Numbered from the stretch's first letter, positions 55,184-63,826 are shown. The stretch is DNA of 64,000 nt from Bacillus spizizenii TU-B-10 (GCF_000227465.1 NC_016047.1:3142857-3206856); one strand, 5' to 3'. Notes: generated from the sequence alone by a model not told the origin. Numbers and translations: made by a program.

Positions 55184-56049
55184 TTTATATTCCCCCTTAA
55201 TAATTGATCAAGTAGTTTATTCTTTCTTTGTTCATCTAATCTCAGTTTTTTGAATGATTCTTTAAAATTTTCCAGTGCTATATTTTTAATAACATTCAAA
55301 TATTGGATTACACCTGATTCTTGTAACTTCTTTTTCAATCCATCCATATTATTTATCTGATTATTTTCTTGCGCATAAAAATTTAATAAGTCAATCGATG
55401 ATTGGTTATATTTATTTTTTAGATAGTAGAAGGCAAGATTGTGTCTAGTTTTTATGTCATTATTGTCAGGATAATATAGCCCATGGTGATCATTCGCAAT
55501 TTGCTCGACTATGCCCAAATAACGTGAATACTCCTCGACTGTTTCATTAAATTCTCCAGTTGCCAAATATACACCAAGAACACTAGGCAATGTTACAAGA
55601 GAACCTGACTTAAGTTTAATCATTTCAATATACTCTGATTCTGAAGAGACTGTTACATTTAAATCTGCATGTTGCCCTTGTAAAGATTGAAGTGAATATT
55701 GTAAAGTAAGACTTAAAAGTTTTGGATTATTCGAGACTGAACTTATCACTTGCAGACTCAATGTATAAAGTGCAGTTGCTGCGTTAATCACTATCGAAGG
55801 ATCTATTTTCATCCAAGAAGCCTGAAGATTGTCCTTATCCTCAATATCGTCAAAAATGTCAGCAGATAAAATTAAAAGTTCTATACCAGAAGCCAACAAC
55901 TCAATTGCTGTAACATCTTTTCCGTCAAATGCTATGTAATGGTGATAAGCTAATTCTGCAAATGAAAATTGTTTTTTTTCTTCAATAAAAGATATAAGTT
56001 TTGTTTTTAAGTCTTCATTTAAAATATTTTCATCTACAATCTCCTTCAT
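55180..56049 (-). CDS. comQ: ComQ, isoprenyl transferase that modifies ComX
   Basis: A polyprenyl-synthase-like protein of 289 residues from the ATG at 56047-56049. The aspartate-rich motif is DIFDDIEDKD (near residue 75); a second acidic stretch is weaker. It attaches an isoprenoid to the Trp of ComX and helps export. The frame stays open upstream to an ATG at 56133 (317 residues). AAGGAG is only about 3 bp before the chosen ATG, while GGGAGGGGGG lies upstream of an in-frame ATT, so the true start is uncertain. The gene is AT-rich and highly divergent between strains. Confidence 0.88.
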   Translation of the reverse strand: MKEIVDENILNEDLKTKLISFIEEKKQFSFAELAYHHYIAFDGKDVTAIELLASGIELLILSADIFDDIEDKDNLQASWMKIDPSIVINAATALYTLSLQVISSVSNNPKLLSLTLQYSLQSLQGQHADLNVTVSSESEYIEMIKLKSGSLVTLPSVLGVYLATGEFNETVEEYSRYLGIVEQIANDHHGLYYPDNNDIKTRHNLAFYYLKNKYNQSSIDLLNFYAQENNQINNMDGLKKKLQESGVIQYLNVIKNIALENFKESFKKLRLDEQRKNKLLDQLLRGNIN

Positions 56050-56205
56050 TTTCTCCTTGATTCGGACAGAATCTAAACATATCTGCTCAATAACGACTTC
56101 CCCCCTCCCATTCCATTTTACTAAATGGGACATTTAAAGGACAGCAGGTTTTTCGTTTTTTAACAATCATATAATACTTTATCCTTTTATTGTATGGGAA
56201 GAACG

Positions 56206-56233
56206 AAAAAAAAGACTTGTTTCCAAGTCTTTT
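56206..56233 (-). terminator. Terminator after degQ
   Basis: AAAAGACTTG (56210-56219) / CAAGTCTTTT (56224-56233) with a 4-base loop and a longer T run on the minus strand. It ends one base before the degQ stop codon. Confidence 0.8.
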
Positions 56234-56374
56234 TCACGAAATTTTCATTGCGTAATTGTATTTATCGAGCTGATCAATGCTTTTGTTAATGTTTCGTAAT
56301 GAATCTGTCGTTTCTTTAATATCAAGTTCGAGTCGGAATAACAATTGTTTTACTTCTTCAAGTTTCTTTTCCAT
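56234..56374 (-). CDS. degQ: DegQ, small activator of DegS-DegU signalling
   Basis: A 46-residue peptide starting MEKKLEEVKQLLFRLELDI and ending KYNYAMKIS, strongly helical and heptad-like. It stimulates phosphotransfer from DegS to DegU and so raises exoenzyme and polyglutamate production. The ATG at 56372-56374 follows AAGGAGTGTGGAAACG. Expression is driven by ComA through an upstream box. It is read from the same strand as comQ and separated from it by a terminator. Confidence 0.95.
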   Translation of the reverse strand: MEKKLEEVKQLLFRLELDIKETTDSLRNINKSIDQLDKYNYAMKIS

Positions 56375-56453
56375 CGTTTCCACACTCCTTTTTTTGAAAG
56401 ATCAATGAATTGTGTATGGTGAACGAGTCCTAGGTATTTGATCTGTTACTAAT

Positions 56454-56519
56454 AGTGTATCTGCTTTCGGCTTATTTTTCACCGAAAAGTATACAAAAAA
56501 GTCCTGCGTGACACCGCAA
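56454..56519 (-). promoter_or_regulatory. degQ promoter with ComA box and high-activity -10 element
   Basis: The minus-strand -10 element reads TACACT (56454-56459). As I recall, the laboratory strain has CACACT there and makes little DegQ, while undomesticated strains have TACACT. Upstream, TTGCGGTGTCACGCAG (56504-56519) is a ComA box (TTGCGG-N4-CCGCAA) with two mismatches. Confidence 0.65.
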
Positions 56520-56835
56520 ATCTCAATAGGCCCTTATGCTCAAAGGGATCACAACGAGAACGGGACTATCTTTCTATGCGGAAGAGCGTTAATATGTGCT
56601 GAAATTGAGAAAGATTCTTAATCTCCTTGATTTTAACGGGTTTCGCATTTTTACTAAGCAAGACTATAGTCCTTGGTACTGTATTTTCAAAAATGAATAT
56701 GCGATTCTTGGCGTATCCTGACCGACAAACACCGAAAAAGACCGCAACGCTAAAGTTGTGGCCTTTTCGCTTTGTCATATTCGGCAATTAAGGATCTATA
56801 CATATAGAAACATCCCTTTTGTGTGAGGTGCTCCC
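56520..56835. other. Intergenic region between degQ and yuzC
   Basis: This is part of a 461-bp gene-free stretch. Apart from the degQ promoter it holds a hairpin AAAAG-CCGCAAC (56736-56748) / GTTGTGG-CTTTT (56755-56767) that could terminate in either direction. A minus-strand reading frame of 73 codons (56566-56787) contains the hairpin, has no good ribosome site and resembles nothing I know; I do not call it a gene. Confidence 0.4.
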
Positions 56836-57204
56836 ATGAGTTATCGTTATCCTTGGTTTTACGCCTATCCGTATGAGATTCGCCGCCCTCCAGCTTCTCC
56901 TGCCAATCCAGATGTCTTTATCCGTTCAGCGAGGGAGGCGTCAGGGCTGTTCGCCGATGCCCAGCTTGTTCTCAGTCGCATTGCGGGCTCGCGGGAGCTC
57001 TCGCACCGCATTCTGACCGCAGCCGAGCAGTCAGACAAACAATCTGTAAAGCGCCTAATCAAACAAATGGGCGTACGGCATGAAGTGGATACGGTCTTTA
57101 ATCCCGACGGCATCTACATCACCCTCATCGGGACGCAAAGCCGAATGATTCTTGCTTTGCGGTGGTCAGAGGACCGCAATCATTTTGCGTCCATCAGATT
57201 ATGA
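56836..57204 (+). CDS. yuzC: YuzC, uncharacterised protein
   Basis: A 122-residue protein beginning MSYRYPWFYAYPYEIRRPP, a Tyr/Pro-rich N-terminus followed by a helical, basic middle (LSHRILTAAEQSDKQSVKRLIKQMG) and a beta-rich end. The composition would suit a spore or surface-associated protein, but that is only a guess. The ATG follows GTGTGAGGTGCTCCC. Its last 25 bp overlap the 3' end of the convergent pdeH. Confidence 0.8.
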   Translation: MSYRYPWFYAYPYEIRRPPASPANPDVFIRSAREASGLFADAQLVLSRIAGSRELSHRILTAAEQSDKQSVKRLIKQMGVRHEVDTVFNPDGIYITLIGTQSRMILALRWSEDRNHFASIRL

Positions 57205-58409
57205 CACCACTCCAGAGCTTCAAGGTAACATTCATACGCTTCTTCTTTATCCAGTTCTTTGCCTAATTCTGTGCAAGTGTCCCAGTTGTTGCTTTCAATT
57301 AATTTCACAAGCTCAAGCATTTGGTAATAGTCGTTTTGATGGCCTAATAACGCTTGCCCGACTTCATCTTTTAAAGGCAATTCTTGAATAATCTCCTCTA
57401 TTTCTCGGTGCAGCAGGGTGTCTATGAGAGAAAACATTCCGATCAGCATATAAGACGCAGGCTGCGGCCGGGCTGTTTTTCTCGCCAGCAGCTCACAAAG
57501 CTTTGCTCTCATCAAAGAAATCTTAATGATCTCGTGCTTGCTGGAATGCCCTTTTCTGCTTAAATCCTTAAAGGAAAGAATGTATATCCATCGTTTGATT
57601 TCATTAAACCCAAGCAGCATAATGGCCTGTTGAATACTTTCAATTTTCTGGCTCAAACGGCTGTGGGATGAGTTTAAAAATTTTAGGATTTGATAGGACA
57701 GTGATAAATCCCGCTCTATGTATTCGGTCACACGCTTTATGTTAGGCTGTTCTTTGCTCAATTCGTTAAGCAGTTCATAGTAAGAATAGAAATGAGTCGA
57801 CAGATCATGCCCGCTGATGATGCGCGGTTCGCTGAAAAAGTAGCCCTGGAATAATTGAAAGCCGTCTTGTGCCGCTTGTTTATATTCTTTTCGGGTCTCT
57901 ACTTTTTCCGCTAAAAAAATCAAGCCTCTGCAGCCGTAGGTTTGCAAAATTTTTCTGCGTTCCATTCGTGTTGTTTTGAGAAAATCAATTTTCAATATAT
58001 CAATATAGCTCATGAGCTTTTCCAATAAGCCTTCATTTTGCGGGTTTATTGCATAAAAATCATCAAGTGCCAGCATATACCCCATTTTTTTCAGCTCTTT
58101 GCATCTTGAGATGAGGGCCGGCGTGATCGGTATATCTTCAAGGATTTCAATGACAAGCTGTTTCGGATTGAAGGAGGTAGGAAGGTTCGAAAACATCAGG
58201 CTTTCCGTAAAATTAACAAAACAGCGTTTCCCTTCCGTCAGCTTCTCAATTCCGATGTTTAAAAAGCTGTTGATTACTAAATCTGTTGTTGCCTGATCGC
58301 CGTCTTTCGCGCTATATACATTCTCTTCGCTTTCTCTATACAGCAGTTCATAAGCAACAACCTGTTCTTTTCTATTAAAAATAGGCTGTCTTGCAACAAA
58401 CACCCTCAT
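57180..58409 (-). CDS. pdeH: PdeH (YuxH), cyclic di-GMP phosphodiesterase with EAL and HDOD domains
   Basis: A 409-residue protein with an N-terminal EAL domain (about 1-200) and a C-terminal HDOD domain (about 205-400). The EAL signature is ELL in YELLYR, and the downstream catalytic DD is present in LALDDF. In B. subtilis PdeH (formerly YuxH) is the phosphodiesterase that degrades c-di-GMP, so it favours motility. Despite the ELL variant the family member is active. The start follows AAGGGGGATAAATCA. It converges on yuzC with a 25-bp overlap. Confidence 0.87.
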   Translation of the reverse strand: MRVFVARQPIFNRKEQVVAYELLYRESEENVYSAKDGDQATTDLVINSFLNIGIEKLTEGKRCFVNFTESLMFSNLPTSFNPKQLVIEILEDIPITPALISRCKELKKMGYMLALDDFYAINPQNEGLLEKLMSYIDILKIDFLKTTRMERRKILQTYGCRGLIFLAEKVETRKEYKQAAQDGFQLFQGYFFSEPRIISGHDLSTHFYSYYELLNELSKEQPNIKRVTEYIERDLSLSYQILKFLNSSHSRLSQKIESIQQAIMLLGFNEIKRWIYILSFKDLSRKGHSSKHEIIKISLMRAKLCELLARKTARPQPASYMLIGMFSLIDTLLHREIEEIIQELPLKDEVGQALLGHQNDYYQMLELVKLIESNNWDTCTELGKELDKEEAYECYLEALEWCHNLMDAK

Positions 58410-58507
58410 TGATTTATCCCCCTTACAATACGCGCAGCTTTCACCCTTAAGTATATCAAATAATTTGACGAAAATTGTCTAAACATGAAAAATAATATAT
58501 TCAAAAA

Positions 58508-58543
58508 GAAAACTGGCCCTTCGCGAACGAAAGGCCAGTTTTC
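58508..58543 (-). terminator. Terminator after pncB
   Basis: GAAAACTGGCC (58508-58518) / GGCCAGTTTTC (58533-58543), a perfect 11-bp stem ending at the pncB stop. T residues follow on the minus strand. Confidence 0.75.
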
Positions 58544-58544
58544 T

Positions 58545-60017
58545 TTATTCTTCCTCAAGCTCTTCATCAAGTCTGCTTTTCACTTCGTGAATCCGCTGCA
58601 TTTTATTGCTCCAGCAGTCCTCGCTTAAATCTACCGGATATTCCTCCGGCTTGCTGATTCTCTTATACTCCTCCCACAGCAGGCTGAGGTTATCCTGCAC
58701 ATACTGCTGTATGTCTGAGATCTCAGGGTTTTGGTAGCAGAGAATGCCCTTTTCAAAAATCAGCTCATGAAGATCCTTCGCATAAAAATTCGTGACAAAT
58801 TTGCTGATGAATGTATGAACCGGGTGGAACATTCTGAGCCGCTTCTGATCATTCACCTGCTCATCATATAGCGCAATATAGTCGCCTTCAGAATGATGAT
58901 TGGACTGATTGATAATGCGGTACACTTTCTTTCTGCCCGGTGTTGTCACTTTTTCAGGATTGGACGAAATTTTGATCGTGTCGACCATTTTCCCGTCTTC
59001 TTCAATGGCAACGAGTTTGTAAACCGCGCCGAGAGCCGGCTGGTCATAGGCCGTGATCAGCTTCGTACCGACACCCCAGACATCAATGCGCGCTCCCTGA
59101 GCCTTTAAATTCATAATGGTATGCTCATCCAAATCGCTTGAAGCAATGACTTTCGCATCTGTAAATCCTGCTTCATCGAGCATTTTCCGGGCTTTTTTTG
59201 ACAGGTACGCCAAATCGCCGCTGTCCAGGCGGATGCCGATGAAATTAATGCGGTCTCCGAATTCCTTGGCCACTCTAATCGCATTCGGCATGCCTGAGCG
59301 AAGCGTGTCATACGTGTCGACTAAGAAGACGCAATCCTTATGCGTTTCCGCGTATTTTTTGAAAGCTGTATATTCATCACGGTAAGCCTGCACAAGCGCA
59401 TGCGCATGCGTGCCGGATACCGGGATATTAAAGCGCTTTCCGGCTCTTACATTGCTTGTCGCGCTGAATCCGCCGATTAAGGCTGCTCTCGCTCCCCACA
59501 TGGCTGCATCCATTTCATGCGCCCGTCTTGTTCCGAATTCAAGTGCGACTTCATCGCCGATGACGCCTTTAATCCGGGCAGCCTTTGTTGCGATTAATGT
59601 TTGGTAGTTCACAATGTTGAGCAAAGCCGTTTCAATCAGCTGCGCTTCTACAAGGGGGGCTTCCACCCTCATAATCGGCTCATTGTTAAATACGAGCTCT
59701 CCTTCTTTCATGGAGTAAAGTGAACCTGTAAACGTTAAACCACGCAAATATTCAATAAAATCTTCATGATACCCGAGTTCTTCCTGTAAATAATTCAGGT
59801 CACTATCCGTAAACTTAAAATTTTCCAGGTATTCGATGGCTTTTTCCAAACCTGCAAACACCGCATAACCATTTTCAAACGGAAGCCTTCTGAAAAAAAG
59901 CTCAAAAATGGCTTTCTTTTCATGAATGCCGTCTCTCCAGTAAGTTTCTGCCATATTGATTTGATAAAGGTCTGTATGTAATGACAGGCTGTCATCTTTA
60001 AATCCATACTCTAACAC
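58545..60017 (-). CDS. pncB: PncB (YueK), nicotinate phosphoribosyltransferase
   Basis: A 490-residue enzyme that joins nicotinate and PRPP to form nicotinate mononucleotide in the NAD salvage pathway. Visible blocks are SLHTDLYQINMAETYW at the N-terminus, EFGTRRAHEMDAA (active-site region), GTHAHALVQAY with the phosphorylatable His, and GIRLDSGDLAYLSKKAR. It starts 15 bp after pncA on the same strand, so the two salvage genes form an operon. The start follows GGAAGGGGAAAAACA. Confidence 0.94.
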   Translation of the reverse strand: MLEYGFKDDSLSLHTDLYQINMAETYWRDGIHEKKAIFELFFRRLPFENGYAVFAGLEKAIEYLENFKFTDSDLNYLQEELGYHEDFIEYLRGLTFTGSLYSMKEGELVFNNEPIMRVEAPLVEAQLIETALLNIVNYQTLIATKAARIKGVIGDEVALEFGTRRAHEMDAAMWGARAALIGGFSATSNVRAGKRFNIPVSGTHAHALVQAYRDEYTAFKKYAETHKDCVFLVDTYDTLRSGMPNAIRVAKEFGDRINFIGIRLDSGDLAYLSKKARKMLDEAGFTDAKVIASSDLDEHTIMNLKAQGARIDVWGVGTKLITAYDQPALGAVYKLVAIEEDGKMVDTIKISSNPEKVTTPGRKKVYRIINQSNHHSEGDYIALYDEQVNDQKRLRMFHPVHTFISKFVTNFYAKDLHELIFEKGILCYQNPEISDIQQYVQDNLSLLWEEYKRISKPEEYPVDLSEDCWSNKMQRIHEVKSRLDEELEEE

Positions 60018-60032
60018 TGTTTTTCCCCTTCC

Positions 60033-60584
60033 TTACTCTGCCACTTGCGCTCCGATGCTGTTTGCAAAATGGGAAAGAGCCCACGTGTGCCCCTCCTGAT
60101 TAAAGCTGGCAACAGCCTGTTTGTGCACAACAATCCGAAAACCTTTGTTGTAAGCGTCAACCGCTGTATGCAACACACAAATATCTGTGCAGACACCGGC
60201 AAGATGCAGTTCGTCAATCTGCCGCTCTCTGAGTTTGAGCTCTAAATCAGTTCCCGCAAAAGCAGAATATCTCGTTTTTTCCATGTAGTAAACATTTGGT
60301 TCATGTTCATGTTGCTGATATAGAGGCAAAAGCTTTCCGTACAGATCTTTTCCATCCGTGCCTTTAATATTATGCGGAGGAAAAAGACGGGTTTCAGGGT
60401 GATATTGATCCCCTTCATCATGAGAATCTACTGCTAATACGACGTAATCACCGTTTGTGATGAATTCTTCAGTCAAATTGACGATCGCCTCTTCAATCAT
60501 TCTGCCGGGCTCCCCGCAGGTCAATTTTCCGTCACTCGCCACAAAATCATTCGTATAATCAATACAAATAAGTGCTTTTTTCAT
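60033..60584 (-). CDS. pncA: PncA (YueJ), nicotinamidase
   Basis: A 183-residue isochorismatase-fold amidase converting nicotinamide to nicotinate. The catalytic Asp9 is in CIDYTNDF, the lysine in MEKTRYSAF and the cysteine in GVCTDICVLHTA; metal ligands lie in VDSHDEGDQYHPE. The ATG at 60582-60584 follows GGGGAGGCCGGCT; a longer frame lacks support. It feeds nicotinate to PncB next door. Confidence 0.93.
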   Translation of the reverse strand: MKKALICIDYTNDFVASDGKLTCGEPGRMIEEAIVNLTEEFITNGDYVVLAVDSHDEGDQYHPETRLFPPHNIKGTDGKDLYGKLLPLYQQHEHEPNVYYMEKTRYSAFAGTDLELKLRERQIDELHLAGVCTDICVLHTAVDAYNKGFRIVVHKQAVASFNQEGHTWALSHFANSIGAQVAE

Positions 60585-60653
60585 AGCCGGCCTCCCCGCC
60601 ATCAGTATGAGAACATTATATCTTATCTCCAGTTGTAAGTGAATTGCCATGAA

Positions 60654-60679
60654 TAAAAAGACAAACGGTCCGTTTGTCT
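60654..60679 (-). terminator. Terminator after yueI
   Basis: AGACAAACGG (60659-60668) / CCGTTTGTCT (60670-60679) with a T run on the minus strand, just after yueI. Confidence 0.7.
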
Positions 60680-60680
60680 C

Positions 60681-61079
60681 TTAAGGTTTCAGCACTGACC
60701 GGTTAAAAATGTCGTCCTGAATATATATCAATTCACGATTCACAGCGATGTCTGCCGCAATGACAAGGCCTAAAGGCGTATGAAACTGAAGATCTGATAC
60801 GATCTTGAAGTGCACTCCGTTCCGGTTCGCCATTTGGATATAGGGAGAGTACGACTGATACTGAAGCTCTCCATTAATCAAAAGGGTTATGTTTTTGCTG
60901 TTTTTCAGCGCCTGCTCCGCTTCTTCATACGGTTTGCTTCTGAGCACCTGCCCTTTCGTCAATGCCAAAAGCACTCTTTCCCTTAATGAGCCTAAAAACA
61001 AATGGCGCTCGTCAGGCTTTGTCTCCAAGGGCCCGTACATTCCTTGCTGCAAATAGAGATCCATTTTTTCATCACTCAA
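60681..61079 (-). CDS. yueI: YueI, DUF1694 family protein
   Basis: A 132-residue protein of the DUF1694 family, also called YueI-like. It has an N-terminal segment MSDEKMDLYLQQGMYGP and a compact alpha/beta domain. There are no membrane segments. Some Firmicute homologues are associated with RNA-binding-like folds, but the function is unknown. Transcribed toward pncA, with its own terminator. Confidence 0.82.
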   Translation of the reverse strand: MSDEKMDLYLQQGMYGPLETKPDERHLFLGSLRERVLLALTKGQVLRSKPYEEAEQALKNSKNITLLINGELQYQSYSPYIQMANRNGVHFKIVSDLQFHTPLGLVIAADIAVNRELIYIQDDIFNRSVLKP

Positions 61080-61150
61080 AAGCTTGTCCTCCCGTCTTGT
61101 TTGTCTTCATTATCACCTGATCAGGCAGGAGCTAAACTTTCAAGGGCGGT

Positions 61151-61399
61151 TTACATTTCTGTTACCCAATGAATGATTTTTTTGGCCAGCTCACCAGCCG
61201 GTTCTTCCTCTGTATGCCGGCGCAAAGAAGCTTCCAGCCGTTCAGGCAGAGATGCTTTATCTTCTTCATAAGAAATGATCGTACTCCACTCCAGCTGCGG
61301 AACCGCTACTAACGTGCGCAGTTCTTTTCTGTTTTCATGCAGATACACGTCCGTGATCATTCCGGTTTGCGTATTGATATTCGCTTTTCTGATTTTCAT
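61151..61399 (-). CDS. yueH: YueH-like family protein
   Basis: An 82-residue protein of the YueH-like family (Bacillaceae, unknown function). The N-terminus MKIRKANINTQTGMITDVYLHENRKE is beta-rich, and the C-terminus is helical and acidic. The start follows GAGAGGTCATGTT. It lies between yueI and yueG on the same strand with gaps of about 70 bp. Confidence 0.8.
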   Translation of the reverse strand: MKIRKANINTQTGMITDVYLHENRKELRTLVAVPQLEWSTIISYEEDKASLPERLEASLRRHTEEEPAGELAKKIIHWVTEM

Positions 61400-61437
61400 A
61401 ACATGACCTCTCTACTCAAAGACTACCCATATTATAC

Positions 61438-61471
61438 AATAAAAAAGCAACAGCCTCTCCTGAAAAGGCTG
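61438..61471 (-). terminator. Terminator after yueG
   Basis: AACAGCCT / AAGGCTGTT (61449-61474 region) with a T run on the minus strand, overlapping the end of yueG. Confidence 0.65.
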
Positions 61472-61693
61472 TTACCCGTTAAACGAAACTGTTTCATCAA
61501 TGATATCGGCATCTTTGAAAATCGTTTTACTGTGTTCATTATTGACCTTCATATAATCACCTAATTGAAACGCACCCGATCCTGCGCCTGTGTGATCAAC
61601 GCTCTTTGGCGAAATCGCAAACACATCTCCAAAGCTGGCCGCTGCATCACCTGATATGGACATAATATAAATCGGACCTACAATCGCAGGCAT
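61472..61693 (-). CDS. yueG: YueG, GerPA/GerPF-family spore protein
   Basis: A 73-residue protein of the GerPA/GerPF family. The start [25 protein letters not shown] and [11 protein letters not shown] are typical. Such proteins sit in the spore inner coat and aid germinant access. The ATG at 61691-61693 follows GGAGGTGGGGAA, and the longer in-frame ATG is rejected. It lies 59 bp downstream of yueF. Confidence 0.87.
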   Translation of the reverse strand: MPAIVGPIYIMSISGDAAASFGDVFAISPKSVDHTGAGSGAFQLGDYMKVNNEHSKTIFKDADIIDETVSFNG

Positions 61694-61752
61694 TTCCCCA
61701 CCTCCGCATTGATTTACAGCATCATATGCAAAGAGGCGCAAATGGTGCCCGC

Positions 61753-62862
61753 CTATTCAGCGGACTTGGCGTTTTCTTCAAGGCGTGACCGCTGGCGCAG
61801 CTTGATCAAGCGGACAATATTCAGGAAGAATGCCTTCACTACCGCGTAGACCGGCACTGCTAAAATCATGCCGAGAATTCCGCCGAAGCTTCCAGCTCCG
61901 ATCAACAGCAAAATAATTGTAAGCGGATGCGTATTCAGCCGCTTTCCGATCACGAGAGGAGACAGCAGGTTCCCGTCGAGCTGCTGAACGATGACAACCA
62001 CAATAATCGCAAACAGTGCTTTGGCCGGAGAGTCCATAAAACCAACAATGACAGCCGGCGCAGCACCGAGGAAAGGCCCGACATAAGGAATGATATTGGT
62101 AATCGCCATGACAATCCCAAGAATTAAGGCATACGGCAGCCCGGCAATTAAGTAGCCGATAAAACACGCTGTTCCGACAAAAAGACAGATCAACAGCTGT
62201 CCCTGAAAATAAGCCGCAAGCGTATCGGATAAATCTTTAAAAATCTTTAAGCCTTCTGTCCGATAGGAAGCCGGAAGAATTTTTACCGCCAGATGCGGAA
62301 AGCGGTGTCCGTCTTTCAGCATATAAAAAAGGATAAATGGAACAGTGATAATAACAAGCGTGATGTTTGTCACGACACCAAACACCGCAGATAAACTGGA
62401 CGTGATATTTTGCGGCAGGTTTTGGAGAAAGCTTGTCAACGACTGTTCAATTTTTGATATCGATACATAATCCTGATTCATCATCCAGGTAAACCATTGG
62501 GAATGGGACATATCTTTTGTGAGCGACTGAATCTGTTTTATATAATCAGGAAGATTGTTAAACAGCCCGGTCACTTGCGATGTTATGACAGGTCCGACTG
62601 ACGCTGAAACGAAGGCCAGCAAACCGATAAATAGTAAATAGATCAATAGAATGGATAATGTCCGCGGAATTTTTTTCTCAAGCAGGCGGACGACCGGATT
62701 AAAAATGAAATACAAAATTCCCGCAATCAGCATCGGGAAAAACAATGTCGAGATAAAAACGATAAACGGCTGAAATACAAATGAAACCTTTGTTGCTACG
62801 TAAATAATCAGCAAAACAAATAAAATCTGCAATGTCCAAAAATGGACTTTTGATTTCAACAA
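61753..62862 (-). CDS. yueF: YueF, AI-2E family membrane protein
   Basis: A 369-residue AI-2E (PerM/TqsA) family protein with about seven or eight helices and a long loop between the early and later helix groups (about 95-150). The conserved central block [20 protein letters not shown] is near residue 250. Family members export small molecules or, in some species, Na+; the substrate here is unknown. The tail is basic ([15 protein letters not shown]). The start follows AGGAGGAACAAAGC. Confidence 0.87.
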   Translation of the reverse strand: MLKSKVHFWTLQILFVLLIIYVATKVSFVFQPFIVFISTLFFPMLIAGILYFIFNPVVRLLEKKIPRTLSILLIYLLFIGLLAFVSASVGPVITSQVTGLFNNLPDYIKQIQSLTKDMSHSQWFTWMMNQDYVSISKIEQSLTSFLQNLPQNITSSLSAVFGVVTNITLVIITVPFILFYMLKDGHRFPHLAVKILPASYRTEGLKIFKDLSDTLAAYFQGQLLICLFVGTACFIGYLIAGLPYALILGIVMAITNIIPYVGPFLGAAPAVIVGFMDSPAKALFAIIVVVIVQQLDGNLLSPLVIGKRLNTHPLTIILLLIGAGSFGGILGMILAVPVYAVVKAFFLNIVRLIKLRQRSRLEENAKSAE

Positions 62863-62973
62863 GCTTTGTTCCTCCTAGTTTTTCTTTGTCTGTCAGATAA
62901 AAGGACTTATACCCCATCATTGTAACAAAAATGAACTCATATCAGAACTCTTAATATAATGAAAGGAGTATTG

Positions 62974-63363
62974 ATGATGCAGGCAGTCACATACGACAGA
63001 GATTCACTGGCTTATATCTATGTTCTTCCTCCAAAATAGAGCAGGAATGTACGGTCTGAGGAGCTTAGAGTCAATGATTGCATCCTGCTGGATATCAGCC
63101 AAGACGGCAAAATTGCCGGATTCGAATGTTTTGGTGAGGCAGCACTGCTCTGTGCCCCATTTGCCGGGAAATCCAGGCTATATGTAAAAGATTCAGATGG
63201 TTATCATTTTCGTGTCCGCCAGCATGCTTCAGTCCGTTCCTGCTATACAGTGTACGGCGTCACTTTTTGTTTTTCAGATGGTGACTATCAAGAATTTGCC
63301 GGTTTTGACCTTGACGATACATTGTATCATAGTGCTTTTTTACAGCGCTTAACTGAAAAATAG
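62974..63363 (+). pseudogene. yuzE: yuzE, DUF2283-like gene with an in-frame nonsense codon
   Basis: A frame of 129 codons opens after AAAGGAGTATTG with MMQAVTYDRDSLAYIYVLPPK. A TAG at 63037-63039 (codon 22) then interrupts it. The same frame continues for 107 codons without another stop (DCILLDISQDGKIAGFECFG, FDLDDTLYHSAFLQRL) to TAG at 63361. The start resembles DUF2283 proteins (YDxxxDxLYI). The intact downstream frame suggests a recent loss. The symbol is given from its position next to yuzF. Confidence 0.7.
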
Positions 63364-63389
63364 GACGTCCCGGTGTACGCCTATTTTTC
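63355..63389. terminator. Bidirectional terminator between yuzE and yuzF
   Basis: GAAAAATAGG (63355-63364) / CCTATTTTTC (63380-63389), perfect 10-bp stem with A/T-rich arms between convergent genes. It includes the yuzE stop codon. Confidence 0.6.
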
Positions 63390-63403
63390 ATGCGCAAGCA
63401 CTG

Positions 63404-63640
63404 TTAAACCCGCTCACTATAATCTGGCGTAACGGAAATCATGTGCTGCATTCTGATCAAACAAACAGAATTTCGGGCTCCTTCAATGGTGATATGGTCA
63501 GGTTTTACATCGATCAGTCTGCCTCTGACCGTATCTCGTACTGTCTGTATCACGAACCTTGAGCCGATGAGCTTTTTAATGGTCTGATAGACATAAGGAT
63601 CGACTAAAGAGACCAGTTGCGGACTACCTTGGTTGACCAT
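63404..63640 (-). CDS. yuzF: YuzF, DUF2642 family protein
   Basis: A 78-residue protein of the DUF2642 family, a small beta-barrel-like fold with the pattern SRFVIQTVRDTVRGRLIDVKPDHITIE. Related domains occur in spore-coat-associated proteins. No signal peptide is present. The start follows AAAGGGGATTGAAGT. Function unknown. Confidence 0.82.
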   Translation of the reverse strand: MVNQGSPQLVSLVDPYVYQTIKKLIGSRFVIQTVRDTVRGRLIDVKPDHITIEGARNSVCLIRMQHMISVTPDYSERV

Positions 63641-63826
63641 ACTTCAATCCCCTTTTGATGTTTTATCTCAGTTTATGCCGCAATTATGGATAATGACACA
63701 GGCTTACCTGATAAAACCAGGAACGCGGGGATTTTAGGAGAATATGTTTGGAAGCGGGTGTAAAGGAAATGGTGATGAAGCGGAGACAGCGAAGAGAGCT
63801 GGCGCTGTTCCGTGAAAAAAAGGGAC

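Noticed and set aside
51482-57204. A new signalling system around comQ/comX
   Set aside because: The four genes and their overlaps match the known ComQXPA system; only the allele is unusual.
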